Shown piece by piece: positions 23,253-32,834 of a stretch of 44,279 nt of DNA. Below the pieces are notes generated by a model that was given only the letters and a program-made list of their open reading frames with translations, did not search any database and was not told the DNA's origin. How positions within the stretch are numbered: position 1 is the first letter of the stretch; the number at the start of each line of letters is the position of its first letter. Source of the DNA: a virus; IMG/VR virus record IMGVR_UViG_3300018476_000127, positions 1-44,279 of that record. One strand, given 5' to 3'. The position numbers and the translations under genes are program-made.

Positions 23253-24503
23253 CTAGTAACCAATCGGAACTGCGAGGTTATCGATGTAGCTGCAAGCAGC
23301 AGGATTGGTCACGAACGTCTGCATACCCACAACCATGTAGAAAATCTCGGCAGCGGCTACACCACCAGACGGTCCACGGATTTCGAAGATTTTCCTACCG
23401 TCGGTTGTATAGAATCCGATGGGAAGAATCTCTGCCCTGCCCCAGACTTCGTCCAGAATGAAGTCAATACGAGTCTTATCCCAGCTGTAAGAGGGCTTAA
23501 CACCTGCTCCAGCCAGTTGCATATTGTCTCCGAAATACATATTCAGACCTTCACTCTTCGTGGTCTTCTGAATAGTGGAAACAAGCTGCCCGATTTCCTC
23601 GTATGCCGCCATCTGAGCGGGGTGTAACCATGCAGTAGGCTTGAAATTATGTTCAATTCCAACCCTATTGCCGATCTTATTCATAGCCAAACGTGGCAGA
23701 GGCAGTGTCATCGCCTGGCCTCCGGCGTTGACTCTGTTTGCTCTGATTTCTGGGGTGTTTGAACGTGAGAAGCCGAGCCACGTACCAGTGGATGCATTGG
23801 AATGATGGTATGGAACACCATACAATCCGGGCAGTGACGCTGGAGCCGACAGACCATTGGTGACAATCTTATCACCACCAATGATACCAGCAATCTGAGG
23901 AGTCAGACTGACAGTCTTATTCTCCACATCATACATGGTGATCTTCGCACTACCCTTATTGACTGTAAGAGTGGTATCGAAGACCTGAACGGTCTGGTCA
24001 TAACGCATCAGACGCGCACCGAAACCATCAGTGGTAAGCGTCAGAACGTTGGAACCACCAGCCGGTGTATCAGTGGTGATAACACCAATGACACCATCTC
24101 CTGCCTGCATCATCTGACTATCGAGCTGACGACGCATTTCATCTAATGCCGTAGCTGTTAATCTCCTCACAGCATTGGTAATAGCCTTACGTGCATCATC
24201 AGTAGCCCACTGAGTCAACTTGGTGTACTCGATGTTCTCCGAGAGGAAAACACAGTTGAGTACAGCCTTATCGAACGTCGGCCCACCACCACGACCTAAG
24301 TCGCCACCATCCGGATTGAAATACTGGAATGAACCACCCGGACGCAGTTCCAGAGGAACACGCATCTGACGATGAGAAATCTTCTCCACATCACGCTTCT
24401 TGATGTGCGCGTAGAATTTATCATCACGCTCGAACAGCACACGAATCTTGGGAAGAACCTTCTCAAGTTCTGTAGCTGCTACTTGACTTTCAGTAACTGC
24501 CAT
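23253..24503 (-). CDS. Major capsid protein (HK97-fold expected)
   Basis: 416 residues, immediately after the scaffold. The N-terminal helix-rich arm (ATELEKVLPKIRVLFERDD) leads to a long spine helix (KAITNAVRRLTATALDEMRR) and a beta-rich P/A-domain region (IDFILDEVWGRAEILPIGF). This order is that expected of HK97-fold capsid proteins assembled on a separate scaffold, as in P22-like viruses. GC content is a little higher than in flanking genes, consistent with heavy translation. A purine-rich AGGGGGCT precedes the ATG. Confidence 0.85.
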   Translation of the reverse strand: MAVTESQVAATELEKVLPKIRVLFERDDKFYAHIKKRDVEKISHRQMRVPLELRPGGSFQYFNPDGGDLGRGGGPTFDKAVLNCVFLSENIEYTKLTQWATDDARKAITNAVRRLTATALDEMRRQLDSQMMQAGDGVIGVITTDTPAGGSNVLTLTTDGFGARLMRYDQTVQVFDTTLTVNKGSAKITMYDVENKTVSLTPQIAGIIGGDKIVTNGLSAPASLPGLYGVPYHHSNASTGTWLGFSRSNTPEIRANRVNAGGQAMTLPLPRLAMNKIGNRVGIEHNFKPTAWLHPAQMAAYEEIGQLVSTIQKTTKSEGLNMYFGDNMQLAGAGVKPSYSWDKTRIDFILDEVWGRAEILPIGFYTTDGRKIFEIRGPSGGVAAAEIFYMVVGMQTFVTNPAACSYIDNLAVPIGY

Positions 24504-24512
24504 TATAGCCCC

Positions 24513-25802
24513 CTAGTCCTTCATTAGATAATCTAACGAAGACATATTACTTGGAATTTCCTTTGCTGAACGAATTTTTCCACTAGGAGGGGCTGTGGAT
24601 CTGCCATTTGAACTAATCGATGGACTCTTTTTAGGAGAGTCAAGAATATCTTCCCTACTAGAACGACTACCCATTCCCTTCAAAGCATTATTGCGTGCCG
24701 TTTTTATGACTGACGGCAACAGTGTTTTCGCTTTGGAGAGATAGGCTGATTTGATCTTATCCGTCGAATCTTTATCGAATCGTTTCTCAAACGCTTTAAC
24801 CCATAGTCTGTCAAGTAACCCCCTGAAGCGCGTATCTCTCGAAATCAAGTCTTCAAGGATATTCATTGCCTCAGTAGTTGCATGACCTTTCACATAATCA
24901 GTCATCGACTCTTTAGGATCGATATGTTGACTGATAGTAGATTTCAATACATTATCAGCCTTCGTCTGAAGATCATCACGGGTAGATTCAAAATGTCCAC
25001 GGAACCTCTGTTGTTCCTCATATTGAATCTGTTGTTCCCTATTCTGCTCTTCAGGTCTAACTTGTTTACCAAGAGTAGTAGGAGGAGTGAATGTCTGTGA
25101 ACCAAATACAAATTGGTTCAAAACATTGGCAGCAGCCTGTAATGGCGCGCCCTGATCTCCTAGATTCCTACCTTCCTTGACCATTGTGATGATAGTGTCT
25201 TTAATGACATTACCAAGCACATGATAATACGCCTGTTGATCTACTTTCCTTAAAGCAGGAAGATAGTTGTCGGCAATCTTATAGAATGCCTCTTGACTCT
25301 CTGACTTTGCAGCGGCTAACATGGTGGTAATGTCACCACCCATCACCTGCTGTTCGACTGTATCTAGAATCCTAGCCTTCTCTGATGCAATTTTCGCATC
25401 CTGAATGGTAGGAAATGTTTCAGTGAACTGTTGCTCTCGATAGTATGCCTTCTCTAAGTAAGGAAAATCCTTGAATAGTTTCGGATACTTTGCGAGGATT
25501 TCCTTCCGTCGAACAGGAGTAGTGAGTTCTAAATCCTCTTCCTTCGGACCAGCTAATTCCTCTTCAATTTCTTTTAGTTCATCTACTTCCTCATCTTCGT
25601 CTTCATCTTTATCAGTATCGTCTGTAACTTCTCCAGACTTTTCCTTAACTCCCGTAATGTCGAGAGTCTCGTCTTCGGTTTCTGGCTCATTTAATAACTC
25701 CAGTGTTTCCAGATTATCATCACTTCCACCACCAGATCCCGCATCTTCTGGTGAGAGTAATGGATATTGAATTAAACTATTGAACAGTTGGTACACTTTC
25801 AT
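24513..25802 (-). CDS. Scaffolding protein
   Basis: 429 residues. The first 100 residues are very acidic (TDKDEDEDEEVDELKEIEEE), the middle is helical with Gln-rich linkers (PEEQNREQQIQYEEQQR), and the C-terminus is basic (DSPKKSPSISSNGRS). Acidic/helical/basic-tail proteins encoded between portal and capsid genes are the usual scaffolds; the basic C-terminal helix normally binds the capsid. The start overlaps the end of the portal gene by 26 bases. Confidence 0.75.
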   Translation of the reverse strand: MKVYQLFNSLIQYPLLSPEDAGSGGGSDDNLETLELLNEPETEDETLDITGVKEKSGEVTDDTDKDEDEDEEVDELKEIEEELAGPKEEDLELTTPVRRKEILAKYPKLFKDFPYLEKAYYREQQFTETFPTIQDAKIASEKARILDTVEQQVMGGDITTMLAAAKSESQEAFYKIADNYLPALRKVDQQAYYHVLGNVIKDTIITMVKEGRNLGDQGAPLQAAANVLNQFVFGSQTFTPPTTLGKQVRPEEQNREQQIQYEEQQRFRGHFESTRDDLQTKADNVLKSTISQHIDPKESMTDYVKGHATTEAMNILEDLISRDTRFRGLLDRLWVKAFEKRFDKDSTDKIKSAYLSKAKTLLPSVIKTARNNALKGMGSRSSREDILDSPKKSPSISSNGRSTAPPSGKIRSAKEIPSNMSSLDYLMKD

Positions 25803-28158
25803 CTCCTTGATTCATTTGAACCCCGGCATTGGGTTCTGGTGGTTGTTGTGCCGGTTCTTGGCCTCCCTCTGGAGGAGGCATCATCTGTTGCTGCATTTCC
25901 ATCTGTTTCTGCATATCCATGTCTTTATGCATCTTCATATGGAGTAGGACATTTTCATATCCTGCAGGATTCTCTAGTTTCGCCTGCCTACCCGCATCTG
26001 ATACAAGCCATCGACGACAGATATCAGCTTCAAGTGGATGATTGTCTACATCCATATCAGCTTCAACACTTGGTAGACGTTGAACAGGTGGAATCTGCTG
26101 ACCCATCATTGCAGCCTGTTGCATCATCATGGGATCAGTTGGAATTTCAATAGGTTCACTGTTTACCAGTAGTTGAATCTCTTCGTATTGCTTAGTTCTG
26201 TCATCTTCACCTGGAATGATGTAATCTGTCAAGCCAATAGCTTTCTTCAGATATGGCAGATTCTCTGGTGAGGTGAGTGACTGTTGAATTCCTTCATTCT
26301 GAATCTGAAGGAGTTCCATAATAGCATCTTTCTGCTGATTCCAAGTAATCGGGAGATTTTCATTCGCTTCCAGTTCGATGGAACCGATTTTACCCTGTAA
26401 TTCCGCCATACGCACAAATACGTTGATGAAATTACCGTGCTCATCCCTCTTTACTTGTTTTTCATCATCTTTCATTTCTTTAATGTACATCGGAATTACC
26501 TTCCCATGTACATTCTTCCACCACATCGTCAACATTTTCCATGACGACTGTAATCTCTGGAGGGCTTGTGCTCTGGACATCGAATATTCAGATGCAGTAC
26601 GAGAGCCACTCATCTGACCGCCAAATAATGACGGCAGAGCACCAGACACTACCTGACCTAATTCTTGGACTTTTGTAGCGAACGGTAAAACCTCTTGGCT
26701 GAGTGTGGCTGTTCTGACTTCATAAAAGCCTTCACTAAGAGGGCTGCCACTTTTGGGTGTCGCAGGGTAGATTCCACCGGGAATAACTTCTGAATTTCTA
26801 TAAGAATTGAAGTTAAGGACTTTTGGGTCTGCAAACGTCTGTGGAATGCCATGTTCGATAGTCTGAATCACCAACGAGATCAAATCGTTCGTAATATCCT
26901 GAACAGAAGTTAATAGAAGACCAATAGGATCAAAATGAACGTAATCAGACAGAGGATTATGTGTAATAGTCCATAAATCATCAAGATTCTCATTACACGC
27001 ATCCGCTACTGCATCATTCACTACAGTGACTTTACATCCATTCGGGTACTTCTTACGAATTATATCAGCATCTTCTTCTGGTAAGATATGATATGCCGCA
27101 GGTCGAAGCCAACACTTCCTTACAGTGACATTATGGATTGGATGTTCGCTACGATATTGTGGACTGATACGACCCCACTGTTCATACTGATCATACGAGG
27201 ACATCGACTCACCTACGACTTTTTCTCGTAGCTCAGGATATTCCTCAAGTATGTTAGCGAAGTGGGTTTCGTATGAATAAATCAGATACGTGCATTCCTT
27301 CTGATTACGCGCCCATACAGGAACTTTAACTGAAAGTCCACCATAGACTTCCATGCAAATACGTGACTTCGGATGTGTAGTCACGCCAACTAACCGAGTA
27401 ATCGTTAGATTACTTTCTGATTTCTTAGGAACTACCATTCTAAAACATGATGGACATTCTTCATGTTCAAATGGTTCTGGCATAAATTCATCTGATGGAG
27501 GTTCCATTGCTTCCATCTCTGCCATCATTTGAGCTTCAGCTAATTTCTCTTGTTGTTCCATCTCCGAGATGGGATTAGTGATTGTATCTGAAATTTCAGC
27601 CTGACAGAATGGACAGGTTTTGATTTCGTGTTCTTCTAATGTGTCTTCGTATTGTTTCTTCTCGTATGTTCCGTATTCGTCACTTTCCTTTGGATACGTG
27701 TAACACGCGGTCATTCCTTCTGTGACGAAAACGAATAATGCATGAATCCACAGAAGTGGCATGTCGTTGTGACGAAACACCAATTCTGCTATCTTATTTC
27801 CTGCCTTAGCAGTTGTGACATCCAGGGGATTATCCGCGTCGTCAGGATAACACACAACAGGAGGAACAGTGACACTGAGAGCAGCAATAATAGATTCAAG
27901 ATATGCGCGGTATATATTGACCGGCTTATCATAAAATCCTTGATCCGAATCAGCACCCGCTCTCTCACTCTCTGGAATCCTCCAGTCATGTGCAACCTCG
28001 CTATAATACACGTGTTGTACATTTTCCCACAGCAGTTTTAACCGACGCCAAGTGCGTATCTGTCTATCTCTGACAGCTCTATCTTCGTCATCGAAGTGGT
28101 CTACGATGACTTTTAATAGACGCTTCTCGTCGTCAGTTAGTTCTTTATCTTTACTCAT
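25777..28158 (-). CDS. Portal protein (podoviral) with zinc-ribbon insertion
   Basis: 793 residues, the size of P22-like portals (about 725). It begins with a charged helix, then the clip/stem region (DKPVNIYRAYLESIIAALSV, about 78-97). Residues 182-185 (CPFC) and 235-238 (CPSC) form a split zinc ribbon around a Met/Glu-rich loop. The C-terminal third is long helices with a Met/Gln-rich barrel end (KQMEMQQQMMPPPEGG). Twelve copies would form the DNA channel and dock the terminase. It overlaps the stop of the preceding gene (ATGA). Confidence 0.85.
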   Translation of the reverse strand: MSKDKELTDDEKRLLKVIVDHFDDEDRAVRDRQIRTWRRLKLLWENVQHVYYSEVAHDWRIPESERAGADSDQGFYDKPVNIYRAYLESIIAALSVTVPPVVCYPDDADNPLDVTTAKAGNKIAELVFRHNDMPLLWIHALFVFVTEGMTACYTYPKESDEYGTYEKKQYEDTLEEHEIKTCPFCQAEISDTITNPISEMEQQEKLAEAQMMAEMEAMEPPSDEFMPEPFEHEECPSCFRMVVPKKSESNLTITRLVGVTTHPKSRICMEVYGGLSVKVPVWARNQKECTYLIYSYETHFANILEEYPELREKVVGESMSSYDQYEQWGRISPQYRSEHPIHNVTVRKCWLRPAAYHILPEEDADIIRKKYPNGCKVTVVNDAVADACNENLDDLWTITHNPLSDYVHFDPIGLLLTSVQDITNDLISLVIQTIEHGIPQTFADPKVLNFNSYRNSEVIPGGIYPATPKSGSPLSEGFYEVRTATLSQEVLPFATKVQELGQVVSGALPSLFGGQMSGSRTASEYSMSRAQALQRLQSSWKMLTMWWKNVHGKVIPMYIKEMKDDEKQVKRDEHGNFINVFVRMAELQGKIGSIELEANENLPITWNQQKDAIMELLQIQNEGIQQSLTSPENLPYLKKAIGLTDYIIPGEDDRTKQYEEIQLLVNSEPIEIPTDPMMMQQAAMMGQQIPPVQRLPSVEADMDVDNHPLEADICRRWLVSDAGRQAKLENPAGYENVLLHMKMHKDMDMQKQMEMQQQMMPPPEGGQEPAQQPPEPNAGVQMNQGDESVPTVQ

Positions 28159-28754
28159 GCGAATACCGATCTTCTACGCTCTTGTCGTCGTCCTGCATTT
28201 ATTGAATCAGCTAAACTAGGCTGTTGTTGCTGAAACATATTCTCTGGAATGAACATTTCTGATGATGGTGCCATTGCTCTCTGGGGCTGTTGTTGTGGCT
28301 GTTGTTGGGCCATCTGTTGTTGCTGATCGCCACCAGAACCAATACGATCTAATGCGTTCATTCCGAATGTATTAGCTGTATTACCAAGTAATCCCATCAT
28401 TCCACTTCCTCCACCACCAAGTCCTTGGAGGAAATTACTTACCTTACCTGTATTAGCCGCAACACTACCAACTTTGGAACCAACATCACCAGCTTTACCT
28501 AATGCACCTAATTGACCACCTGGAATGAACATCGATGCCATACTGGCACCAGCGTTTACTTTTCCAAGGATGTTATCGAATTTACTAGGCGCGAGTCCTT
28601 TTGCTACAGCTTTCTTGGCGTCGGATTCACTCCACTTCTGGACAGCTTTGTTAGCTGCACCAGTTCCCATGAGTGATAATCCACCAGTAAATGGAGCAGC
28701 TACATATGGGGCGGCTGATAGAGCTATCTTTCCAAACTTGTTCCAGAACCCCAT
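28155..28754 (-). CDS. Hydrophobic Gly/Ala-rich virion protein
   Basis: 199 residues. The N-terminus is an amphipathic helix (MGFWNKFGKIALSAAPYVA), followed by Gly/Ala-rich membrane-active-looking segments (GGQLGALGKAG, GGGGSGMMGLLG), then a Gln-rich linker (QQQQMAQQQPQQQPQ) and a basic end. Small ejection proteins such as T7 gp14 or P22 gp7 are similar in character. It is coupled to the portal gene. No motif gives a definite family. Confidence 0.5.
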   Translation of the reverse strand: MGFWNKFGKIALSAAPYVAAPFTGGLSLMGTGAANKAVQKWSESDAKKAVAKGLAPSKFDNILGKVNAGASMASMFIPGGQLGALGKAGDVGSKVGSVAANTGKVSNFLQGLGGGGSGMMGLLGNTANTFGMNALDRIGSGGDQQQQMAQQQPQQQPQRAMAPSSEMFIPENMFQQQQPSLADSINAGRRQERRRSVFA

Positions 28755-28758
28755 AATA

Positions 28759-29538
28759 TTATCCGTTCATTCCGATGTTAGTCCAGCCCGCTCTACCCCT
28801 GCCGCCTTTGTATCCGATACCCATATCGAGAATTTCACCGAATGGAGTGCGTACTACACCGGCATCATTTAATCTCTGACCACCGTTTTGTGCAAGCCAC
28901 GCATCCATTCCTGCTGAATCACCAATACCAGATCCCATCCATGCATCACGGTATGCATCTCGATTCATTCCACTCTTTGCAGTACCTTCATGTCCTACTG
29001 CATCTTCAAATCCACCATATGCATCGAATTTATTTCCACCACCTGAATATCCCTGATCTTCTTGTGGATAGTCTGGTTGGGTTCCCTGAGTTGCATTTCC
29101 AGTGGTTGCATTAGCCTGATTGTTGGGCGCGTATGCCTTCATTGCTTCTGCAATACCTGCTTGAATAGCCGATTGAAAGTCAGTTTCAGTGTATTGTTTC
29201 TCTGGTTTTGCTTTCGCTGCTCTCATTCCTGATGGTACAGCTTGCTGACTGCCACCGATGGGCGCGCGCCTGATATTAGTTCCATATCCCCCAGCAGATG
29301 TACCGGCTGTCACTCCACCCGCACCTACACCAGCGATTCCGCCAGATGATGGTTGAGTGGTAGTAGATCCGGGACCAGTAGATGGAGCAACATTCGCAGA
29401 TGGACCAATTCCTCTACTCTGAGGAAATCCTCCACCCATACCACCAGCAGATTGATTGACTGGTTGTCCAGTCATTGGACGTACTATCTGCTGTTGCCGT
29501 CGTGGTTGTCCACCTAAACTATTCCAGTAACTACCCAT
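28759..29538 (-). CDS. Gly/Ser/Thr-rich structural protein
   Basis: 259 residues. The first 140 are a disordered Gly/Ser/Pro/Gln region (GGMGGGFPQSRGIG). The C-terminal 90 residues look folded (RDAYRDAWMGSGI, DAWLAQNGG, RTPFGEILDMGIG) and end in a Gly-rich tail. It ends four bases before the next gene. Presumed minor virion protein; function unknown. Confidence 0.5.
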   Translation of the reverse strand: MGSYWNSLGGQPRRQQQIVRPMTGQPVNQSAGGMGGGFPQSRGIGPSANVAPSTGPGSTTTQPSSGGIAGVGAGGVTAGTSAGGYGTNIRRAPIGGSQQAVPSGMRAAKAKPEKQYTETDFQSAIQAGIAEAMKAYAPNNQANATTGNATQGTQPDYPQEDQGYSGGGNKFDAYGGFEDAVGHEGTAKSGMNRDAYRDAWMGSGIGDSAGMDAWLAQNGGQRLNDAGVVRTPFGEILDMGIGYKGGRGRAGWTNIGMNG

Positions 29539-29539
29539 G

Positions 29540-29713
29540 TCATCCCCTGACTGGAACGTCAGCGATACCGAATGCGCGTAAGATTAGAAGGATAGCAAAT
29601 ACAACGATGACGATTCGAATGAGCATCTTGAATGGAGTCGGCATTGGAATCATTGACTCTATCACGTAGAGAACGACTCCGAGTACGAGTAGAGTGAGAA
29701 TGAGAGTAATCAT
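29540..29713 (-). CDS. Small two-TM membrane protein, holin-like
   Basis: 57 residues. Two hydrophobic helices, ITLILTLLVLGVVLYVI and MLIRIVIVVFAILLILRAF, are joined by a short polar/Pro loop (ESMIPMPTPFK). Size and topology match class II-type holins and the many unnamed phage two-TM proteins. The ATG overlaps the TGA of the metallopeptidase gene (ATGA), so the two are translated together. The holin reading is inference; the membrane nature is seen directly. Confidence 0.65.
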   Translation of the reverse strand: MITLILTLLVLGVVLYVIESMIPMPTPFKMLIRIVIVVFAILLILRAFGIADVPVRG

Positions 29714-30258
29714 TTCTTCTTTCTCTTCCCCAGCGTTTCCGCGGTTTGTTCACCTATTGTATATGCTTCAGGATGTCCTGAACCAGAAGTATGAGCTAAC
29801 TCATGACCTAAAGTTTCCCAGAGGAAATCCTCATCTTCTTTATACAATCTAGGATTAATTCCAATATCCTTCTTACCTTCAGTTATTCCAAGTAAATTCG
29901 ATGTTTCAAATTTTCTAAGCGGGTAATCTTCTTCTGCTAATCGTTCAATTATACCATTAGATGGTCCCATTAAGATTCTCTTAGCCTTCCCACGTAATTC
30001 AGGAGCTGCTTTTAAAATCTTATCCGTCATCTTTGCAACTCTAGGCTGACCAATTACTAATGGCTCTTGTCTAAATGATGGTTCATGTGAAACAAATGGT
30101 AAATCTGCACTTGCAAAGATGCTTTTTTCACTTTTATTATCGACAGTATTAGGTTTACCACCTAATCTATCACGCCATATTTCCCTTTCAATATCCCACT
30201 TGAAGGGAGGTTCAGAAGGAGAGAGTCCTTTCTTAGGCTTTGCCAGTGGCATTTGCAA
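29710..30258 (-). CDS. Small zinc metallopeptidase with metzincin-type motif
   Basis: 182 residues. The key segment is H152-E153-L-A-H156-T-S-G159-S-G-H162, an exact HExxHxxGxxH, which supplies three zinc His ligands and the catalytic Glu. The N-terminal 140 residues show no known domain; the C-terminus is basic (LGKRKKK). It is translationally coupled to a holin-like gene, so a cell-wall peptidase in lysis is attractive; a capsid-maturation or host-protein protease is possible. A later start (Met 3) cannot be excluded. Confidence 0.6.
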   Translation of the reverse strand: MQMPLAKPKKGLSPSEPPFKWDIEREIWRDRLGGKPNTVDNKSEKSIFASADLPFVSHEPSFRQEPLVIGQPRVAKMTDKILKAAPELRGKAKRILMGPSNGIIERLAEEDYPLRKFETSNLLGITEGKKDIGINPRLYKEDEDFLWETLGHELAHTSGSGHPEAYTIGEQTAETLGKRKKK

Positions 30259-30562
30259 TTCCTAGTTCGGACTCTAAATCTGCAATTTCCTTGGTTTTAT
30301 CTCGCATCAACTGTGCCTTCTTAGCATCTTCAGCCTCTAACATCTGTTGTCTGACACGCCAAGGTACAAACTGAGATTGAACTGGCTTAAATTCCTCTTC
30401 TTTTAATGGAAGTGGTTCAGGTGTATCTTTGATAAGGAGTCGGTTTAATAGTTCCTTACGCTCTCTATTGCTCTCATCGAGCTGAGCGCGTAAGACTTCA
30501 CACGTCTCACATACATCTTCGGATAGTCCGAACCACTTATAGCAGAGTTTCTTCCACATCAC
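30233..30562 (-). CDS. Coiled-coil protein with CxxC pair
   Basis: 109 residues. A tryptophan-rich start (MMWKKLCYKWFGLSED) is followed by C18 and C21 (CETC), then a heptad-like charged helix. Proteins of this look recur beside phage terminases, without known function. It overlaps both neighbours by a few bases. Confidence 0.55.
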   Translation of the reverse strand: MMWKKLCYKWFGLSEDVCETCEVLRAQLDESNRERKELLNRLLIKDTPEPLPLKEEEFKPVQSQFVPWRVRQQMLEAEDAKKAQLMRDKTKEIADLESELGIANATGKA

Positions 30563-31167
30563 TTCTTTACTTTCTTAGAAGGACCGATTCCTTTTTCAGC
30601 AGGTAGATTGATGTCTTCACCAGGACCTGTATAAACTTGATCTGGAAACTTTCCGTTTTTCATATTAATTGGAAACCTATCGTATACATTAAAAGGAGTT
30701 CCACCTTTAGTTAAATACTTATCAGCGGGATCTTCAAAATCCCATGCATCGTACACAGATAAATAGGGATTACCAGTTTCATCTAATCCTAGTGATCTAG
30801 TTGCAGTTCCTAAACCTAATCTAGTTCCAATATCTAAGAAATGATTTCCCATTAAACCCTTACCAGAATTCATGCCTAATGTCGGTAAAGTATTTGAAAA
30901 CTTATGAGGAAATTCGATATCTTTAATATCCACACCTCTAATACCTGCTGGTAATCCTACATTTGATGGATATTTATCCTTTTGAGAACGCCATTCATAA
31001 TCATTAGTTTTAGTTAATGATGTTGGACGTTTATCAGTCTTTGGAAATACATCTTCTTCCGGATGAAAGAATTGTTTAATTTGATCCCTTCTGTTTCCTG
31101 AGAAGAAGAAATATTTATCAAGTAACTTCTCCCTCATTTTAGCAGATGGACCTAATTTGTCAGGCAT
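30559..31167 (-). CDS. Hypothetical late protein next to large terminase
   Basis: 202 residues, unrecognised. It is basic at both ends (LLDKYFFFSGNRRDQIKQ; GIGPSKKVKK), with Gly/Asp-rich loops in the middle (GTRLGLGTATRSLGLDETGN). It starts two bases after the terminase stop. No catalytic pattern is visible. Low Cys content and loops fit a structural or packaging accessory. Confidence 0.5.
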   Translation of the reverse strand: MPDKLGPSAKMREKLLDKYFFFSGNRRDQIKQFFHPEEDVFPKTDKRPTSLTKTNDYEWRSQKDKYPSNVGLPAGIRGVDIKDIEFPHKFSNTLPTLGMNSGKGLMGNHFLDIGTRLGLGTATRSLGLDETGNPYLSVYDAWDFEDPADKYLTKGGTPFNVYDRFPINMKNGKFPDQVYTGPGEDINLPAEKGIGPSKKVKK

Positions 31168-31169
31168 GA

Positions 31170-32834
31170 TTAGTGTCTATACCTAGCAATTGGCTTAATG
31201 ACTTCCGATTCCTCAGTCTTAGCCATATTCCTGTAGAATGCAGTCCAGTCTCCATTACCCGTTAGCTGTTGGACCAGTGCTTCCTGCTTTTCAATTCGTT
31301 TGAATTCTGTATTAGATTCATCAAAGAAACCTTCCGCCGCATCCACCAAATATCTTAACCCGTCTATAGGGTCGTCACCTTCAAATTCAGCGATGTCTTC
31401 TGCCGGCTTATTTCCTTTAGGTTTGTCATATGAGCAGGCTTTAATGGCTTCAACAAGTACATCACAACCTTTGAAAATCTGTAATTTAGGTAAATTCTTC
31501 TCTGGTTCTTGTGGTTGGAATGAATTCATGTACGCTTTGTACTCATTCATTCCTCTATTACGCATAATCCACATGGCATATTCTTCGTTATATGGAGGAA
31601 GTTCAGTTGGATTTAACTCTCTTGGCTTCCAACGAAGATATTCATGAATTAAAATCTTACCAGCTACTCTACTTCCGGGAGTGTTGTTGGATAATTCGAT
31701 TGATTGTCCGAGTTCATCTTCAATCTGTTGTTGGATCGTATGCTCTTGACCACGATCTTGGCCCGCGGATTTACAGAATCTTATAAGTCTTGGGTTTTCT
31801 TTATCGATGTATGTTTTAACATGTGAAGCCCACTCTGCAATCTTCGTTTTTACCCAATGTTGTTCTCTATAGATGTAAACTCTACGATTAGGTGCGATAG
31901 CTGCGTAGCCAATCCATGTCATCGCAGCAAATCCCCAATCACCAACTACAATCTTAGGCCACCATTCAGGAATTTCAAATGGTTCCACGACATGTAATGC
32001 GTTGTCTGATTCATCTTCGAATTTCCTGTCTCTAAATTCGTCGAATACCTGCCCCTGATACGCGTCCCAATCACCGAATAACTTTGCTTTACGCTCTGCA
32101 TCGATTGTGATGCCTTGAAGTGACTGTTTATAGTTTGGATCTACGTGTTTATTGTCTTCGAGGGTGGAATGAATGTAGATTCGTTTATTTCCACCTTTTC
32201 CAATGATGATTTTTCCACCTTTCGGGGCTGGCTTAATGAACCGTTTATATGTCCAAGTATGCCCAATACCTCCGGGCATTCCAGCCGCTCTAATAATAGC
32301 AGGCAACTCTGGGTCAGGGGTTCTAACGCGTTGAAATCCAATATAGAGATAGATCCATTCTGTAATGGAAGTAAGCTCATCAGGGGTGAACAAGTTGATC
32401 TGCATTGAATCGTATTTGTGCACATCATCTTCGTTCTCACAGTGGCCGAGAAATATCATAGATCCTTCATTAGAAGGACCGTATTTAGTGGATGTTCCTG
32501 TCCCGTATTGATCGGATCGTGGGAAAGTCCAGCACATTTCGGTACGATTGAGAGTGGCACCGAATCTGCGATATAACTCGCGACTTCTAGGTACTATCTC
32601 GTTTCTTAGTTCAGGAAATGTACGACGCATAAACACCTGTTTGAATTTTGGGTGTTCATGCCATCGATGGACGATTCCATAAAGTAACAATACATCTGAT
32701 TTTCCACTACCTGCACCTCCGCCATAGAAAGCCTCTTTAACTGAGGTGGGTACAGATAAGAATAAAGACTGCTTTGGCTCAGGTTTCCACTCATTGGGAT
32801 TTCTTGAGTATTTTTCCGGGATTTCATTTGCCAT
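31170..32834 (-). CDS. terL: Terminase large subunit
   Basis: 554 residues. Walker A GGGAGSGKS at 38-46, then arginine-rich MRRTFPELRNE and the Walker-B-like INLFTPDEL with D153/E154. The nuclease half has VVGDWGFAAMTW with the first RNase-H-like Asp near residue 295. It translocates DNA into the prohead and cuts the concatemer. Length is typical. It overlaps the endonuclease VII gene start by 11 bases. Confidence 0.95.
   Translation of the reverse strand: MANEIPEKYSRNPNEWKPEPKQSLFLSVPTSVKEAFYGGGAGSGKSDVLLLYGIVHRWHEHPKFKQVFMRRTFPELRNEIVPRSRELYRRFGATLNRTEMCWTFPRSDQYGTGTSTKYGPSNEGSMIFLGHCENEDDVHKYDSMQINLFTPDELTSITEWIYLYIGFQRVRTPDPELPAIIRAAGMPGGIGHTWTYKRFIKPAPKGGKIIIGKGGNKRIYIHSTLEDNKHVDPNYKQSLQGITIDAERKAKLFGDWDAYQGQVFDEFRDRKFEDESDNALHVVEPFEIPEWWPKIVVGDWGFAAMTWIGYAAIAPNRRVYIYREQHWVKTKIAEWASHVKTYIDKENPRLIRFCKSAGQDRGQEHTIQQQIEDELGQSIELSNNTPGSRVAGKILIHEYLRWKPRELNPTELPPYNEEYAMWIMRNRGMNEYKAYMNSFQPQEPEKNLPKLQIFKGCDVLVEAIKACSYDKPKGNKPAEDIAEFEGDDPIDGLRYLVDAAEGFFDESNTEFKRIEKQEALVQQLTGNGDWTAFYRNMAKTEESEVIKPIARYRH

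Noticed and set aside
29559-29753. Minus-strand ORF rich in Arg/Ser
   Set aside because: It is the out-of-frame reading of the holin-like gene and of the end of the metallopeptidase gene; no ribosome site.
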